In this document: positions 30,901-42,590 of the stretch, one piece after another
How the letters are laid out: each line of letters begins with the position of its first letter
Numbering within the stretch: position 1 is the stretch's first letter
Assembly: GCF_003171515.1 (NCBI RefSeq)
Contig: NC_089390.1
Span: forward strand, 3,782,001 to 3,846,000
Reading direction: 5' to 3'
Source: Pyrenophora tritici-repentis
Lineage: Eukaryota; Ascomycota; Dothideomycetes; Pleosporales; Pleosporaceae
Length of the DNA stretch: 64,000 nucleotides
Notes under the pieces: model-generated
What the model saw: the letters and a program-made list of their open reading frames with translations, nothing else
Databases searched by the model: none
What the model was told of the DNA's origin: nothing
Position numbers and translations under genes: made by a program

Positions 30901-33900
30901 TCCCCTTCTGTGAACATACTTATCATAGCCATAAGCTTGTTGGAATTGAAGAGAACGTCTAGTAGTCTGCTCATGCGGAATCCAGGTACTCCTGAGCTGT
31001 GCATAAACATGAGCATGGAAGACGCATATTGCGCATCTTCCAGTGACATGCGGCTGCGAGGAATAAAGCAGTCTTGAAGCAAGGCATTGTGCAAGGCGTC
31101 GCACTGTGGTCCGATCATAGGAACGCCGTCAAACCATCGTCCAAGTTCAGCTCGTAAGCTGTCTTGCGTGGCAGCTTTCGCTGTGATGAAGACTTGCTGT
31201 TCTTCACGAAGTTGAGCAATATCGGCTTTGGCGTTGCGAACTTCAGCTGTATCAGGTTTAGGCACGTTAGGTCTGTAACCTCCACGTCGCTCGGGCGGAG
31301 GAGCTGGAATTCGCCGCTCAAGGTATGCGATGGTCTCCTTGTATTGTTGGTTGATTCCGTCAATGTCGACATCGCGTAGATATAATTGCCAGAAAGTGAT
31401 GTAGAAAGACAGGCACGGATGCTGGCCGAAGGTGTCAGGCATGTGCTGTTTGAGTTGGGTCGCCAGTTTCTCGATCTCAAGGTTGGGGACATCGGGCTTT
31501 TCCTCTCGCGCGACGGTAGATGCGGCTGCATCTCCTTCCCCTATAACAGCATCTGTAGATGGGGCCGAGTCTTTCATCTCCACATCTTCAGCAGCTTTCG
31601 TGGTCTTGGCATCCGTGGCGCCGGTTCCATTCGTAAGTGACGAGTTCCCAACACCACTCATGGATGTGTCGCCGTTCGTCTCATTGTCGGTAATGAGCTT
31701 CGTGCGCTGCGCAGCTCGAAATGCGCTAGCTTTGGTTGCTATGCTCGCACGAGCAATGGTGAAGGCGACATCCGGTTCAACGTGGAACTCCGCCATCATT
31801 TCGATCAGCGAAGGAAAGATGGTGTCAAATTCATCCACAGAGATGTACGCGCGAAGAAGTTCCAAAAAGTGAAGCAGGTTGGAGCGTAGCTTGTCAACGT
31901 TGAAGAGCACAGGCTTGTCGGGCACTTCCTGTTGGTCTTCACGGTGAACATAAGCCTCAACGTGTTGTGCCAGGGCGATTAGTATCTGAGGACCCAGGCC
32001 CGTCTCTTTTAGCCACTTGATAAGACGTCTTGCTGGTACGCCAGCTTTGTGACGATCGTCGGCCAGACGATGAGACAGGATAAAGGTGCGGAGTTGAGGT
32101 CCGCCACTGAGCGCCAGGTTCATGGACTCAGACACAGACCCACTGAAGCTGATACCACCCATGGACTTGACCATCTGCTCAAGGACATCCAGCATATAAA
32201 GCTCGCCTTCTGAGCACAGAAGTTGATGCGCGATCAGTTGCAGGACTGGTGTTGCGTCCATCAGGCGGTATTCTGCGTAGACTCTACCAACAAAGGTGGC
32301 AATGTTCTTGAGCCATGGCGCAGAAAGCATACCGTCGTCTTGTTGTGAGCCTTTGTTAGGGTTCCGAAGGTAAGTAACCAAGGTCCATGTCAAGACGTCG
32401 TATCCAAGCAGGGTAAGGTATCGACTGCACTCCACCAAGACGTTGATCATGTTGGGATAATTGACGAGTTGTTTGACCGTTCTCTCAAAGACTATCCCGG
32501 GGCTGGCGTGTGAGATCTTTGCAATTTTACGGCCGTAATCCTTGGTATTAGTTGCAGAAATTCGGCTCAGCGTCTGCCTGGTCTCGACCTGGATTTTCTG
32601 AAAAGCCGTCTTAACCGCTGGTTTGAGCATTCCGCTGAACCACTGCTGGTAGATGGTATATCGGGTTGCGGTGTCGAAACTCTTAAATAGATCCCACACT
32701 TCATTGATGACGGCAGGATTCCGACCAGTGAAGGTGATGGCGGGTGCTATAAAGGTTGTCGAAAAGTTGATCCATCGCTTTCGATTTGCGTCCGAGGGAT
32801 CGTCAGCCAAGCTCTTTTTGCCAATGCGTACAATTTTGGTCAGGAGCACGACATCCTTGCCACACTCTGCCCCTACCAAGCCTAGAAGAGTGGAGCAGAG
32901 CTTCATTACGTCGTCCACCTCTTGGCATACGGGAACATTGTCTACCCAATCCTCCCAATAGAACTTGTAGTCGATTCCACCATCCATATCCTTTGTATCT
33001 GCTTTCGCCCATCGAAGAGGCCGTCGGGGGACGAAGTCGGTTGGTTTTGAGGGTCCGCGGACACCGGCTCCCTTGGTAGCTATAAAAGGACGCTCAGCCG
33101 AAGTGGGTTTGGTGGCTTCGTAGACCTTGCTCAAAGAGTGGTGTGCGAGTCGGAAGATGAGGTCCAGCAGCTCAGGGTACACTTCGAGAAACCACGGATG
33201 ACGTCCAAGAATGAACAATGCTTCGGGGAGTGCACCAATACATAGCAGACTCTTCAACAGCGTGTACTTTTGGTCTCTAGCTTCAGGTAAATCCTTGGTC
33301 TTGTCGCCGGACTCGTCGGGTTTAGCAGGCGTATTTCGCCCGCTGTCCGACTTTGGTCTACTCTCGGCATCCCTGAGGCGGGAAACAGCTGGTTGGCCGG
33401 GTGTATCGTCAGGCAATGCACCAGCCATGGTAAGCGCATTGAGAACCGCTCCTCCTTCCTGTTCCTCCTTTTGCCTCTTGGCTTTGAAGAGTTTCTCCTT
33501 GTGCGCAGGCATATCCTCCTCTAATGGATATAGATGTGGATATAGATCTAGGATGGAGATGAAACCAATCTTGATCAAGAGTGCGATCAGATACATGAGG
33601 TTCTCGGGGAGGTTGTCCCCAGCATCGCGACTGTCTGAGGCATAAAACTGAAGCTTGAAGCCAAGCAGTTGAGCTGCGATGTCGTTGCCGGGAGGGGGCA
33701 GGGTCTTGGTCTGCTCCATCCATTCATCAGCCCACTTCCGAGCAGCCTGTTGTTTGGATAGCGGAGCACCCTCAGCAGGTAGTGTCTGGTCCGGTTGTCG
33801 TTTGTTGGTAGTGATGCGACGTGCGCCAAGCTCGAAAAAGGCCTGTATGCCAGCCCGGTCACCCAGCTCGCCGACTCGTTGCCAGAATTTCCGATCTCGC

Positions 33901-35096
33901 GATTCCCGTAAGCGTAGTTGCTCTTCCTTCTCTTCTTCGGAATAGTACCATTGCTTCGAGTCTGGTTGTGCCCACTGGGGCAGGGTCGGTACCTCGGGTT
34001 CTTCCCACTCAATGCCGTCAAAGCCGCGTAATTGAGGCCACCAGGCGCTCGTCCGTAGCATTTTCACGAAGAACTTGCCGTGCTTGACCAGAAGGCTGGC
34101 AAACACATCCAGTGTCACATCGAGGACTCTGCCAATGTCCAGATCGAATGCGCCGATAAGTGCGTTCACTCGCTGGTAAGTCTCGCTCACGACTTCCTGT
34201 GTAGGCGGTTCGCTGTTTACTGTGGTAAAGTACTCAGTCATGAGCTTGGAGTAGCCTTCGCTCTCTTCGCGCAGCAGGTTGTAGTTGGACTGTCGATACA
34301 GAGCATGCGTTGCCTTCCGGACTGCCATCTTGCTGAAGCTGTCGCGGACTAGGCCCAGGGACTTGAGGAGATCATTTTCCAGCTCGGAGCGCATGCGCGA
34401 CAAGTCGATGTCGGTCGCAACAAGCATCTGACGTACAAGAGCTTGTTTGCCCTCATCTTGTGTGAGCGAACCCAGCGTGTCGAGGAACGTCGATACGGGG
34501 TCGACTAGCTCGTTTGAAGGAGCAGAGACGATGTCGCGGACTATCGAACCCAACTCGCCAGCATCCAATAGGCAGTGCATGGACGCTTCGATAATCTCGT
34601 GAAAGATGACTGCAAGCGTGAGCGCATCGCCGTCTGCCTGGGCGGATATGGCAGCCTTCACTACAGCGTCGCGTGCTTCGCCATTCCAGTGAGCGACGCG
34701 GTCCGGTGTCAAAAACTCATTGCTCCCGGGGACGTCGCGCGGTGAAGACGGTGTCGAGGGTCGTGTGGTTGGCGGCGCGGTCACAGGCGCGGGCGCGGGC
34801 GCAGAAGGTGCTGGTTGCGATGGCCTTGTCGTCGGGAACGGGTTTGCAGGTGGAGACATGGCTGTCGGGGATGCATGTGACATGCTGGGACTCTGAGGTA
34901 CGCTGGATGTGCCGCCGCGTCCGCTGTTTCTGCTCTGCCGCCTGCCGCCTCCACCACCGCCGCCGCGCGGGCTGTTGTTTTGCTGCTGATGCGCGAGTCC
35001 TAGGCTTTGCGGGCGATGCGGTGACGGCCGTCCATTGCGCTCGTCTTCTTGTGAGTAGGTGCGATCGTTTCGCTTTCGCTTAGGCGGGGGAGCCAT
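27948..35096 (-). CDS. THO2: THO complex subunit 2
   Basis: Exons 35096-30444, 30394-30258 and 30201-27948 encode about 2,347 residues. THO2 is the scaffold of the THO/TREX complex, which couples transcription to mRNP packaging and export and limits R-loops. The first ~135 residues are Gly/Pro/Ser low complexity (MAPPPKRKRNDRTYSQEDE). A long helical body follows with family-typical stretches such as VLDVTLDVFASLLVKHGKFF, FFVKMLRTSAWWPQLRGFD and WYYSEEEKEEQLRLRESRDR, and a Tho2-type C-terminal helical region near IHPSLIEMMAEF-equivalent FDTIFPSLIEMMAEFHVEPD. The last ~750 residues are disordered and extremely Arg/Ser/Pro/Asp-rich with many RD/RE repeats, ending in a basic KRRR. Such tails bind RNA in THO2. 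Small tandem 15-bp repeats (29843-29885) encode RPLTE units. Confidence 0.93.
29843..29887. repeat. 15-bp tandem repeat inside THO2 tail
   Basis: About three copies of GAGGTCGCTCAGTAA, in frame, coding for repeated RPLTE on the minus strand. Probably a replication-slippage expansion in a disordered region. Confidence 0.75.
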
Positions 35097-35670
35097 AATG
35101 GTACCCTCTTATGACAGAGAGACCGGCGCGAGTTTGAGGTTGATAGAATGTGTGGGGAGCATGCGGTTGCTGCTCAAAGATTACTTTAGGGTGTTAGTCG
35201 TGTTTGGTCGCCGTATGCAGTCAGTAGACAGTGAGCGACTGGCAACGACTGCGATTAGATGGCGCGGGCCGTACGGAATGGGGAGATTCGCGTTGCGGGC
35301 AAGCGCAGGTTGGTGATGCGAGCGTGTCTCGAAGTTCCAGTGATGAGGCTCAGTGCAAGGAAGGAGCTCGGACTAACGTCCTAGTTAGCGTCCATGGCCC
35401 GAACCGGCAGCTTTCATTCATCACACACCTTCACTTTCACTGGATACGATCTGACTACAATAACACGCGAAATAGGGTACCATACAACATGTCTACATTC
35501 AATGACGTCTACGTCACAATACAATGCTATCCGTCACCACCTGTTGGGCAGGAACAATGGATGAATTCGCTGCGCTATTGCACGCTTTATCAAGCTACAT
35601 AAATAGGTCTTAAGAATAAAGGAGCGACCAGACCCTTCACACCAGTAACATGCACACTTTGTAAGTCTGT
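35097..35670. other. Intergenic: THO2 promoter and HEM1 3' end
   Basis: About 570 bp between two minus-strand genes. It contains the upstream region of THO2 and the 3' end of the aminolevulinate synthase transcript. No gene or repeat is supported. Confidence 0.5.
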
Positions 35671-37537
35671 TTAGGCGGCGGCAACAGCCTGGGCCGTGGC
35701 CTTGCGCTCATTCTCCAGAATGGCCTCGAGCACGCCAGTTGCGCCTTGGCCTGCCTTCATCTCATTGATCACTTCTTTCAGCCCAAGCTGCTCGTCTGTC
35801 CAAAGGGGTGCTTCTTCCGCTTTTCCAGCTTCGCCAACGCCAATGAAGCCGCCCTCGGCAGCCCACTCACTGGTACGCTTAATGCCCAGCTGCGTCCAAA
35901 CGGCGTCGACAGCTTCGACCAAGTGGTCGCGGTACTCACGGATGTGGCCAGGTGTAGGTGTGATACGGAGACGCTCCTGGCCTACAGGAACAGTGGGGTA
36001 GTTAATGGCTTGGACGTAGATGCCCCAGTCTTCTAGGAGAAGGTCAGACGCCTTCTTGGCTACCTCGGCGTTTCCAACAAGGACAGGCACTATGTGACTG
36101 GGGTTGGGCATCACGGGTATGTCTTTTTCATTCAAAGCATCCTTCACCGCACGAGTGTGCAGCTGTTGAAGGCGCCTGTCGCCCAGGTAGTTGACCTGGT
36201 ACTCAATGGCAGTTTTGGCACCAGCCATAGTGGCAGGTGGGAGTGATGTAGTGAAGATGAAACCGGGAGCCAGAGATCTGATGGTATCAACCAGCTTGGT
36301 AGAGCCCGCAATGTAGCCACCAACACAACCATATGCCTTTCCGAGAGTGCCAGTGATGATGTCTACGCGGTCCTGGATGGTGCCCTGGGGTCGGCCCGCC
36401 TTGTGGGCTTCATAATCGAGGTGCTCGGCCACACCAGCGCCGTGTGGTCCGTACATGCCTACAGCGTGAACTTCATCCAAAAAGGTAATGGCCCCGTACT
36501 TCTCAGCGAGGTCACAGATCTGTTCGATAGGACCGATTGAGCCGCACATGCTATATACACTCTCAAAGGCAATGATCTTGGGGTACTCTGCCGGAATCGA
36601 TTGTAGCTTGGCCTCGAGATCTGCGACATCGTTGTGCTTGAAGACGATTTTCTTCGCGCCAGAGTGACGAATACCCTGGATCATCGAGGCGTGGTTCAGG
36701 CTGTCGGAGAGAATGACGCAATTGGGCAGTTTACTGCCGAGCGTTGCAAGTGTTGCATCGTTGGCCACATAACACGAGGAGAATACGAGGGCAGCCTCCT
36801 TGGAGTGAAGCTTCGCGATAGTATCTTCCAGTGCTACTGCGTGCTGATTATGTCCGGAGATGTTTCTAGTGCCTCCGGCGCCAGCCCCGTAGTTGTCCAA
36901 GGTCTCGTGCATGGACTTGAGCACCTGCGGGTTGCGGCCCATGCCGAGGTAGTCGTTGGAGCACCAAACCGTCACCTTGTCCTCAACCGACTCCTTGTGG
37001 GCGCGGGGAAATTCTTTGGCCAAACGATTGATGTTGTTGAAGTATCGGTAAGACTTGTCCTTGTGTTTTTTATCCAGTTCGTTTTTGTAGAAGCCTTCGT
37101 AATCGAAGCCCCTAGCCCTCGGGGCAGATGAGGCAGGCTTTGGATCGGAGCCTGCAGGTAGTCAGTGTCTGAAATCGCAATGCAGCGCAACCTCTCGTAC
37201 TCTTGTCGCCTCCCAGGCTCTGCATATCGATGACCTTCGCTTCCTTGGATGCCGTCGTATGCAAACGGGCTCGGTTTACGCGTGAGTGGTACGCACGCAC
37301 ACCGCCGAAAGCGCCTGCCAAAGCGTTGTTGCCATTGCGTGTGTTTTGTACAGCAAGCGCCTTGCCCATGATTGGGCATCGGCGGGCGAGAACTTGGAGG
37401 TTCGACATGCTGCCAGCCCCCGGCGACACTTCAGGACGCGCAGCAGCGGTGGTCGTAGAAAGCGATCGGAGAGTGGCGGGTGACGTCTTGTGAAGAAACG
37501 GGCACATGGACTTGGATTGGCGCAAAAGAGCCTCCAT
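35671..37537 (-). CDS. HEM1: 5-aminolevulinate synthase, mitochondrial
   Basis: Exons 37537-37201 and 37151-35671 encode 605 residues. The enzyme condenses glycine and succinyl-CoA in the mitochondrial matrix, the first step of heme synthesis, and uses PLP. The N-terminal ~110 residues form a mitochondrial presequence rich in Arg, Ser and Ala. The catalytic core starts near [18 protein letters not shown] and shows [34 protein letters not shown] and the PLP-binding Lys384 in TGTLGKAYG. The C-terminus has [20 protein letters not shown]. Two Cys-Pro heme-regulatory-like motifs lie in the presequence: MCPFL (Cys12) and RCPIM (Cys54). They could let heme restrict import, as established for animal enzymes; here it is inference. 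The start at 37537 is the first good ATG upstream of the presequence. Confidence 0.96.
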
Positions 37538-38837
37538 GGTGGGATAGTCGGTCACTTGCACGGCGTGTGGAATTCGAAGCGTGTGTGAAATCAGGATACT
37601 AGAAACAAGCTGGGTGTCGGGGTAGGAGATATGGGAGAAGGATGGTTTGGAAAATGTGTTCGAACACAAGTCCAGAAGGTACATGCGGTAATAGCGCGGA
37701 CCCTAGTTTGCCGGCGTCGGCATCAAATGGAGTCGTCATGATTGGCTCATATATACTACTCAGCAGCGCCAGGACAATAAGCGTTACTCGCGCGGAGAGT
37801 AAGCGCATCATCCGAATCCCGTGGCTTTGAAGGATTCCAAGCGTAATTCACAGAAGAGTTGAGGGGATTCTTGTCCGTACCATGTTTGACCCTGGTATTC
37901 TTCACAGTACCTAGGTATGTCAAAGACTTTTCAAACAGCTGAAAACATGGCTTTGTATCTGCCAACCAAGATCATATATCTTGTCGAAGGCTTCCATGCG
38001 TGAGGGGTGCAGGGAGTGGTGTCGGAAATGTGTGGTACACAACCTGTCAGACGTCCAACCCGAACATCACCACGACATCCGTAAAGAGCACACGACACAT
38101 ATACTGGTAGCATGTAAGCCAATCGACTTTTGTGCCTACCTCGGTGAACGTCTTCAGGTCGCGATACTAACGCACCCCGCCTTTCCGCCACTCGTTACTT
38201 GCTTTTTAGAGACCAGGCCTCTACATCCTTCATAAGCGGGGTATTCACAGTTGGATTGAACAGCACCATCTGTTCTAGAAAACCTGAGTGAACTTTCACT
38301 TGTTCACGCGCCGTAATACTACAGACATTGTCAAAGTTGGTTTTATATTAATGGTGTCGTATAGCTACTTACCAAATTGTTTGGTGGGTGCTGACCTGTA
38401 CCTAGCAATTAGGACTAACCCACCAGAGCCCACGGACGAAACCGCTCCTTCTTTTCTGTAACACACGAACAGTAATGATCCTTGGGGTAACACGGCGCAT
38501 TTTCTAAGCCTCCGGCCCCACACTGTGCCTTGCCACCTGCTAATCTTTCTGTGGCCAAGGAGCTTGTGTTTTGAGGGTCCATAGACTACCCCCAAGTAGC
38601 TTGGGTCGTCGACTAGGGGAAAATGTAAGCTCTTCGTAACGCACAACCCAACATTCGAAAGACATTGCCGACATGTGCCGTAAATGACTTGCTATTCTCT
38701 TGTTCGGCATCCATATGCCGCAATGGTTTTTTTCTAGCGCACCTCCGCATGGTGCCTAGATCAGCTCGTATGACAAACCACGCTTGCAGGACGCGCCGTT
38801 CACGACGGTGTCCAACAAGCATGGGCATTGACTCACG
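37538..38837. other. Intergenic: HEM1 upstream region
   Basis: 1.3 kb containing the HEM1 promoter on the left and the 3' end of the DUF7607-type gene on the right. Open frames are short and random-looking. No RNA or repeat is supported. Confidence 0.5.
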
Positions 38838-40658
38838 TCAGTCATCATCGTCTGAAATTTCGATAATCTTTGCCTGTGATGGTCGTTCAGGGTGCTGTAG
38901 AGCTTCTTCGCTAAAGGTTGTCCCCATGACGGTATGCACGTAGTCGTAAAAAGTTGTCATCTCAGCTGAGCCGTCTTCGATGCAGAGCTTCAACTCTGCC
39001 AGCTCCTCTTTAGGTGCTTTAGGTCCTTTAAAGTAGTTACGGCAAAACCACCAGGACAAGAAAAGATCGGTCACGACCAAGATTTTCGGCATGTCTCGCG
39101 GAAGCACGCCTCGGAGCTTTGTCTCGCCTCTCCACAGCATCTCAACGCATGCTGCAATTTCTCGAATAGTAGCGATCTTTCCAACCCGCCAGACTCGATT
39201 GCGGATTAGTTCACGGTCATCCACTCTCAATTCGAATATTGCTTTCGAAACCACACGCTTGCGATCAAGATGCTCCATCAGGTCTGTCCATAGCCAGCGG
39301 CGTACTGTGCCGATTGAGGCATGTTCGGGCTCGTCTCCATGATTAATAGGAGTGCGTGTTGGGACCACTTCAGAGTAGGTTGGCATGATGGCTGGCTCCG
39401 CGCTGTCAGCAATGACTAAGTCTGGTATGGACAACTGTCTCCGGAATTCTAAGACTTTCCCGGCCATTTCTTCTTCGATCTCAGATTGTGGCGATGGTGA
39501 ACTAAGATCAATAATCTTCATAGAAGCACCAGGATGCGGTTGCTGTACTGGAGAATGGTCATTTGGCTGTGGTTCGTCTTGAAGCTCCTCGTCGCTGTTT
39601 ACGACAGGCGACAGGCTATAGATATCTCGGAGCCAGCCAGCAAGTTCCATAGACTCAACAGTCACCTCGAGATTGCAGCACTGGCGACGTACTTGTTCCT
39701 ACGAGTGACTGTTAGGAGTGGTCCTCGTGTACTTATGATGATATTCACTTACCGCATTGCGTCCTGGAAACTTTACAATCTCGTCACACAACGTGTCAAG
39801 TCTCTGTCTAAAATAGGTATGATCCATATTATACTTCTGTACCAGAGCTTTCCTTTGTCCCGATGCTTCTGCTTCTTCCCACATGCGCACGGTGTCGTAA
39901 TCTATTTCCTCCCCCCGGGCAGCGCCTTTGTTAGGCTTCCAGGAAGTGGTATAAAACTCAATACGCTCATTAATGATATCGACGACCTGATTTTGGCTCA
40001 ATTTACTCGGACAGGGTGCTTCTTCTACATCCTCTTCTTCTTCCGGTAGCTCTTCATCTTCTTCATCTTCTTCTTCCTGGTATTCCTCGGCGGCAAGGTC
40101 TACAATGTCGTCGGTGGCTGCTTCATTTTCCCATCGTAGTAGATGGCTCCAGCTTTCTTTGTCGGCTGATGCATCTGGGAGAAATCCTGCGCTTGGTCCT
40201 GCAACATACGTTTGGACAGCTTGAGGCCTCTTAGGCACCGGCGCAGTCGTTACGGGCGTGACTTTTTTCCGCTTGCGTCCATTGGCAGTGTGATCAGATG
40301 GGCCGGGGAGTTCAGGACGACTTTCTCTGCTTATATTGAGCGACTTGACGCCCGCTGTGGCTGCTTGTTGGTCATGTGTGTAAGATCGCGATCGGAGTAG
40401 GTCAGACACATTCACTAGAGCCAACCGTTGACTTAGGCTAGCTATGTTGAGCGCATTTTTGACTGCTATTTCGGACCTGTCAAACAAGTTCAGGAATTCC
40501 CTTCCCGTAATTTCCCTCGCTCTCAGTTGTTTCTCAAGCGCGGCGCCATCGGGAATATTGGCGACGGAGACCCCTGCAGCCTGGTACAGCACAGCTGAGT
40601 GGCAGATTTCGGCAACGAGTTGGTCCACTGTCCAGGACAAAGGGTCACTGACAGGCAT
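38838..40658 (-). CDS. Putative nuclear protein, DUF7607-like, unknown function
   Basis: Exons 40658-39753 and 39698-38838 (phase-0 intron, 54 nt, GTAAGT donor) encode 588 residues. The start MPVSDPLSWTVDQLVAEICH is the only upstream ATG in frame. The first ~90 residues resemble a SAM-like helical domain (TVDQLVAEICH; ITGREFLNLFDRSEIAVKNA). A basic patch GRKRKKVTPV could be a nuclear signal. A very acidic run follows (EEYQEEEDEEDEELPEEEED), then a folded helical region (VVDIINERIEFYTTSWKPN). The second exon has a globular C-terminal part (RRWLWTDLMEHLDRKRVVSK; DLFLSWWFCRNYF) and ends IIEISDDDD, a SUMO-interaction-like motif. I believe this matches the fungal family called DUF7607, from memory. 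Function unknown. It is divergent from glutathione synthetase. Confidence 0.75.
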
Positions 40659-41048
40659 TGTTTCGGTAAGTGGTATTAGGATGTGTATGAATGCATGTAG
40701 GTGTGGCAGCACGATGCAGACGCCCGAGCGAGTTGTGGGATGCGGCTAGCGTGCAGGCGCCCGAAACCCAACATCTTGATTGAGCGCGCACGCTATCACG
40801 TGATGGCGCGAGGAGGGGCAAAAACATGCATCGATTGGTCTTCTCTCGAGAGCCTGCACAGTTCAATATCGTTTCATCTTACAAGACTCAAGTAAAGGTG
40901 GATCAGGGTTGTAACAAAAGGTAAGCAGGCAGGCGCCAGTCTTCAGCGGGGCAGTGGATGAGGCAATCGCTTTAGCGCGGAAGGCATTTGTAAGTCTCTA
41001 TTATGTGATCGATCCAAATCTTCCACAACAGACCAACAGTCCGCAATC
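40659..41048. promoter_or_regulatory. Divergent promoter region, DUF7607-like gene / glutathione synthetase
   Basis: A 390-bp interval between start codons of two genes pointing apart, so it probably serves as a shared bidirectional promoter. A CACGTGA-like word (ATCACGTGATGG, 40796-40807) lies mid-interval and could be a bHLH-type E-box; that reading is inference. Confidence 0.55.
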
Positions 41049-42590
41049 ATGACTCCAGTATCGTATGCCGATTACCCTCCAGAACTATCTCCTCAAGAGG
41101 AACAATACCTGTTATCGAACCTCAAGGACTGGTCAATAGCCCATGGCTTGGCAGTACGCCCAGCTCCGTCGTTTGTCCGGCCATCGCAGGATCCTTCGGG
41201 TGTGCTTGCAAGCACGGCGCCGGTCACGTTGTTTCCAAGTCTCTTTCCACGTTCTTGTTTTGAGCAAGGACTTTCTATACAAAAGGCTTATAACGAACTT
41301 TATGCAGCAATCGCAAGAGACGAGGCATGGCTAAAGAGCATTGTTGAGGAGCTTGTGGGTGTTGACGACTTTGTTGCAAAGCTCTGGCAGACGCATCTCG
41401 AAGTTAAAAAGGACGGCTATGTCCAAGACCTCTCCCTGGGTCTATTCCGCTCAGACTACATGGTTCACCAAGATCCCTCGCCGACCCATCTGTCGTCTGG
41501 ATTGAAGCAGGTTGAGTTCAACACTATTGCCTCTTCGTTCGGAGGACTGTCCGCCCAGGTCTCGGCGTTGCACAAGTTCTTACTCACTATTGACGCTTAT
41601 CCCAAGTCAACATCATCTATCATCAAGGAAGCCGCTCTGGAAGTGAGCAAATCTGCTTCATCCCTTGCGAAAGGTCTCGCCGCAGCTCACAAGGCATACG
41701 GAACATCGCGCACTGGCCACCCTATGTGTGTACTATTTGTCGTGCAAGACCCAGAGAGGAACGTCTTCGATCAAAGACACCTCGAATACGCCCTGCTGGA
41801 GAACGGAGTCCGTTCGTTCCGATTACCGTTCGGCGAGACATTGTCGCACACCCAACTTGACGCTGATCGTACACTGATCTACACACCACCCAACTCGTCT
41901 TCAACACCTTACGAGATTACAACGATCTACTTTCGGGCGGGCTACTCTCCGGATGATTACCCGAAGGGCGAAGACTGGACGGCCCGGCTTCAGCTCGAGA
42001 AAAGCCGCGCTATCAAGTGTCCGAGCATTCTGACCCACCTCGCGGGCTGCAAAAAGGTTCAACAAGTACTCGCAACACCGCACTCGCCACACCTGAAGCG
42101 CTTCCTTCCCGATGATCAGGTGGCTTCTCGAGTGCTCGAGACCTTTGCACCCATTTACCCGCTAGATGATAGTGAGGCTGGCAGAGAAGCAAGGAAGCTC
42201 GCAACCAATGCCTCTTCAGCCACCAAGTACGTGCTGAAGCCCCAACGCGAGGGAGGTGGTAACAATGTCTATCGGAAAGCCATTCCCCCATTCTTGCAGA
42301 AGCTCCCCGAGACGCATTGGCCAGCATACATCCTGATGGAGATGATCGAGCCGCCTCCACTACAAAACGCCATTCTCCGGAATGGGGAAATACAAAAGGG
42401 TGGCGTCATCTGCGAACTTGGTGTGTATGGCGTCTGCCTTTGGAGGGACGGAGGCGGAGACGAGAATAGGGGTAAGATACTGGAGAACTGGGAGGCAGGC
42501 TACCTTCTCCGCACCAAAGGCGATCAGAGCGAAGAGGGAGGTGTAGCTGCGGGATTCGGAGCAGTTGACAGCTGTTGCTTGGTCGGTTGA
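41049..42590 (+). CDS. GSH2: Glutathione synthetase
   Basis: A 513-residue single-exon protein of the eukaryotic glutathione synthetase family (ATP-grasp), which joins gamma-glutamylcysteine to glycine in the cytosol. Visible signatures: LGLFRSDYMVH, the substrate-binding KQVEFNTIASSFGGLSAQVS, IYFRAGYSPDDY, the glycine-rich ATP lid KPQREGGGNNVYR, YILMEMIEPP, and the C-terminal substrate loop LLRTKG followed by GGVAAGFGAVDS. Length fits fungal enzymes (about 480-530). The ATG at 41049 is followed at once by MTPVSYADYPPELS, the expected N-terminus. The conserved cysteines near the end (DSCCLVG) are unremarkable. Confidence 0.96.
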   Translation: MTPVSYADYPPELSPQEEQYLLSNLKDWSIAHGLAVRPAPSFVRPSQDPSGVLASTAPVTLFPSLFPRSCFEQGLSIQKAYNELYAAIARDEAWLKSIVEELVGVDDFVAKLWQTHLEVKKDGYVQDLSLGLFRSDYMVHQDPSPTHLSSGLKQVEFNTIASSFGGLSAQVSALHKFLLTIDAYPKSTSSIIKEAALEVSKSASSLAKGLAAAHKAYGTSRTGHPMCVLFVVQDPERNVFDQRHLEYALLENGVRSFRLPFGETLSHTQLDADRTLIYTPPNSSSTPYEITTIYFRAGYSPDDYPKGEDWTARLQLEKSRAIKCPSILTHLAGCKKVQQVLATPHSPHLKRFLPDDQVASRVLETFAPIYPLDDSEAGREARKLATNASSATKYVLKPQREGGGNNVYRKAIPPFLQKLPETHWPAYILMEMIEPPPLQNAILRNGEIQKGGVICELGVYGVCLWRDGGGDENRGKILENWEAGYLLRTKGDQSEEGGVAAGFGAVDSCCLVG

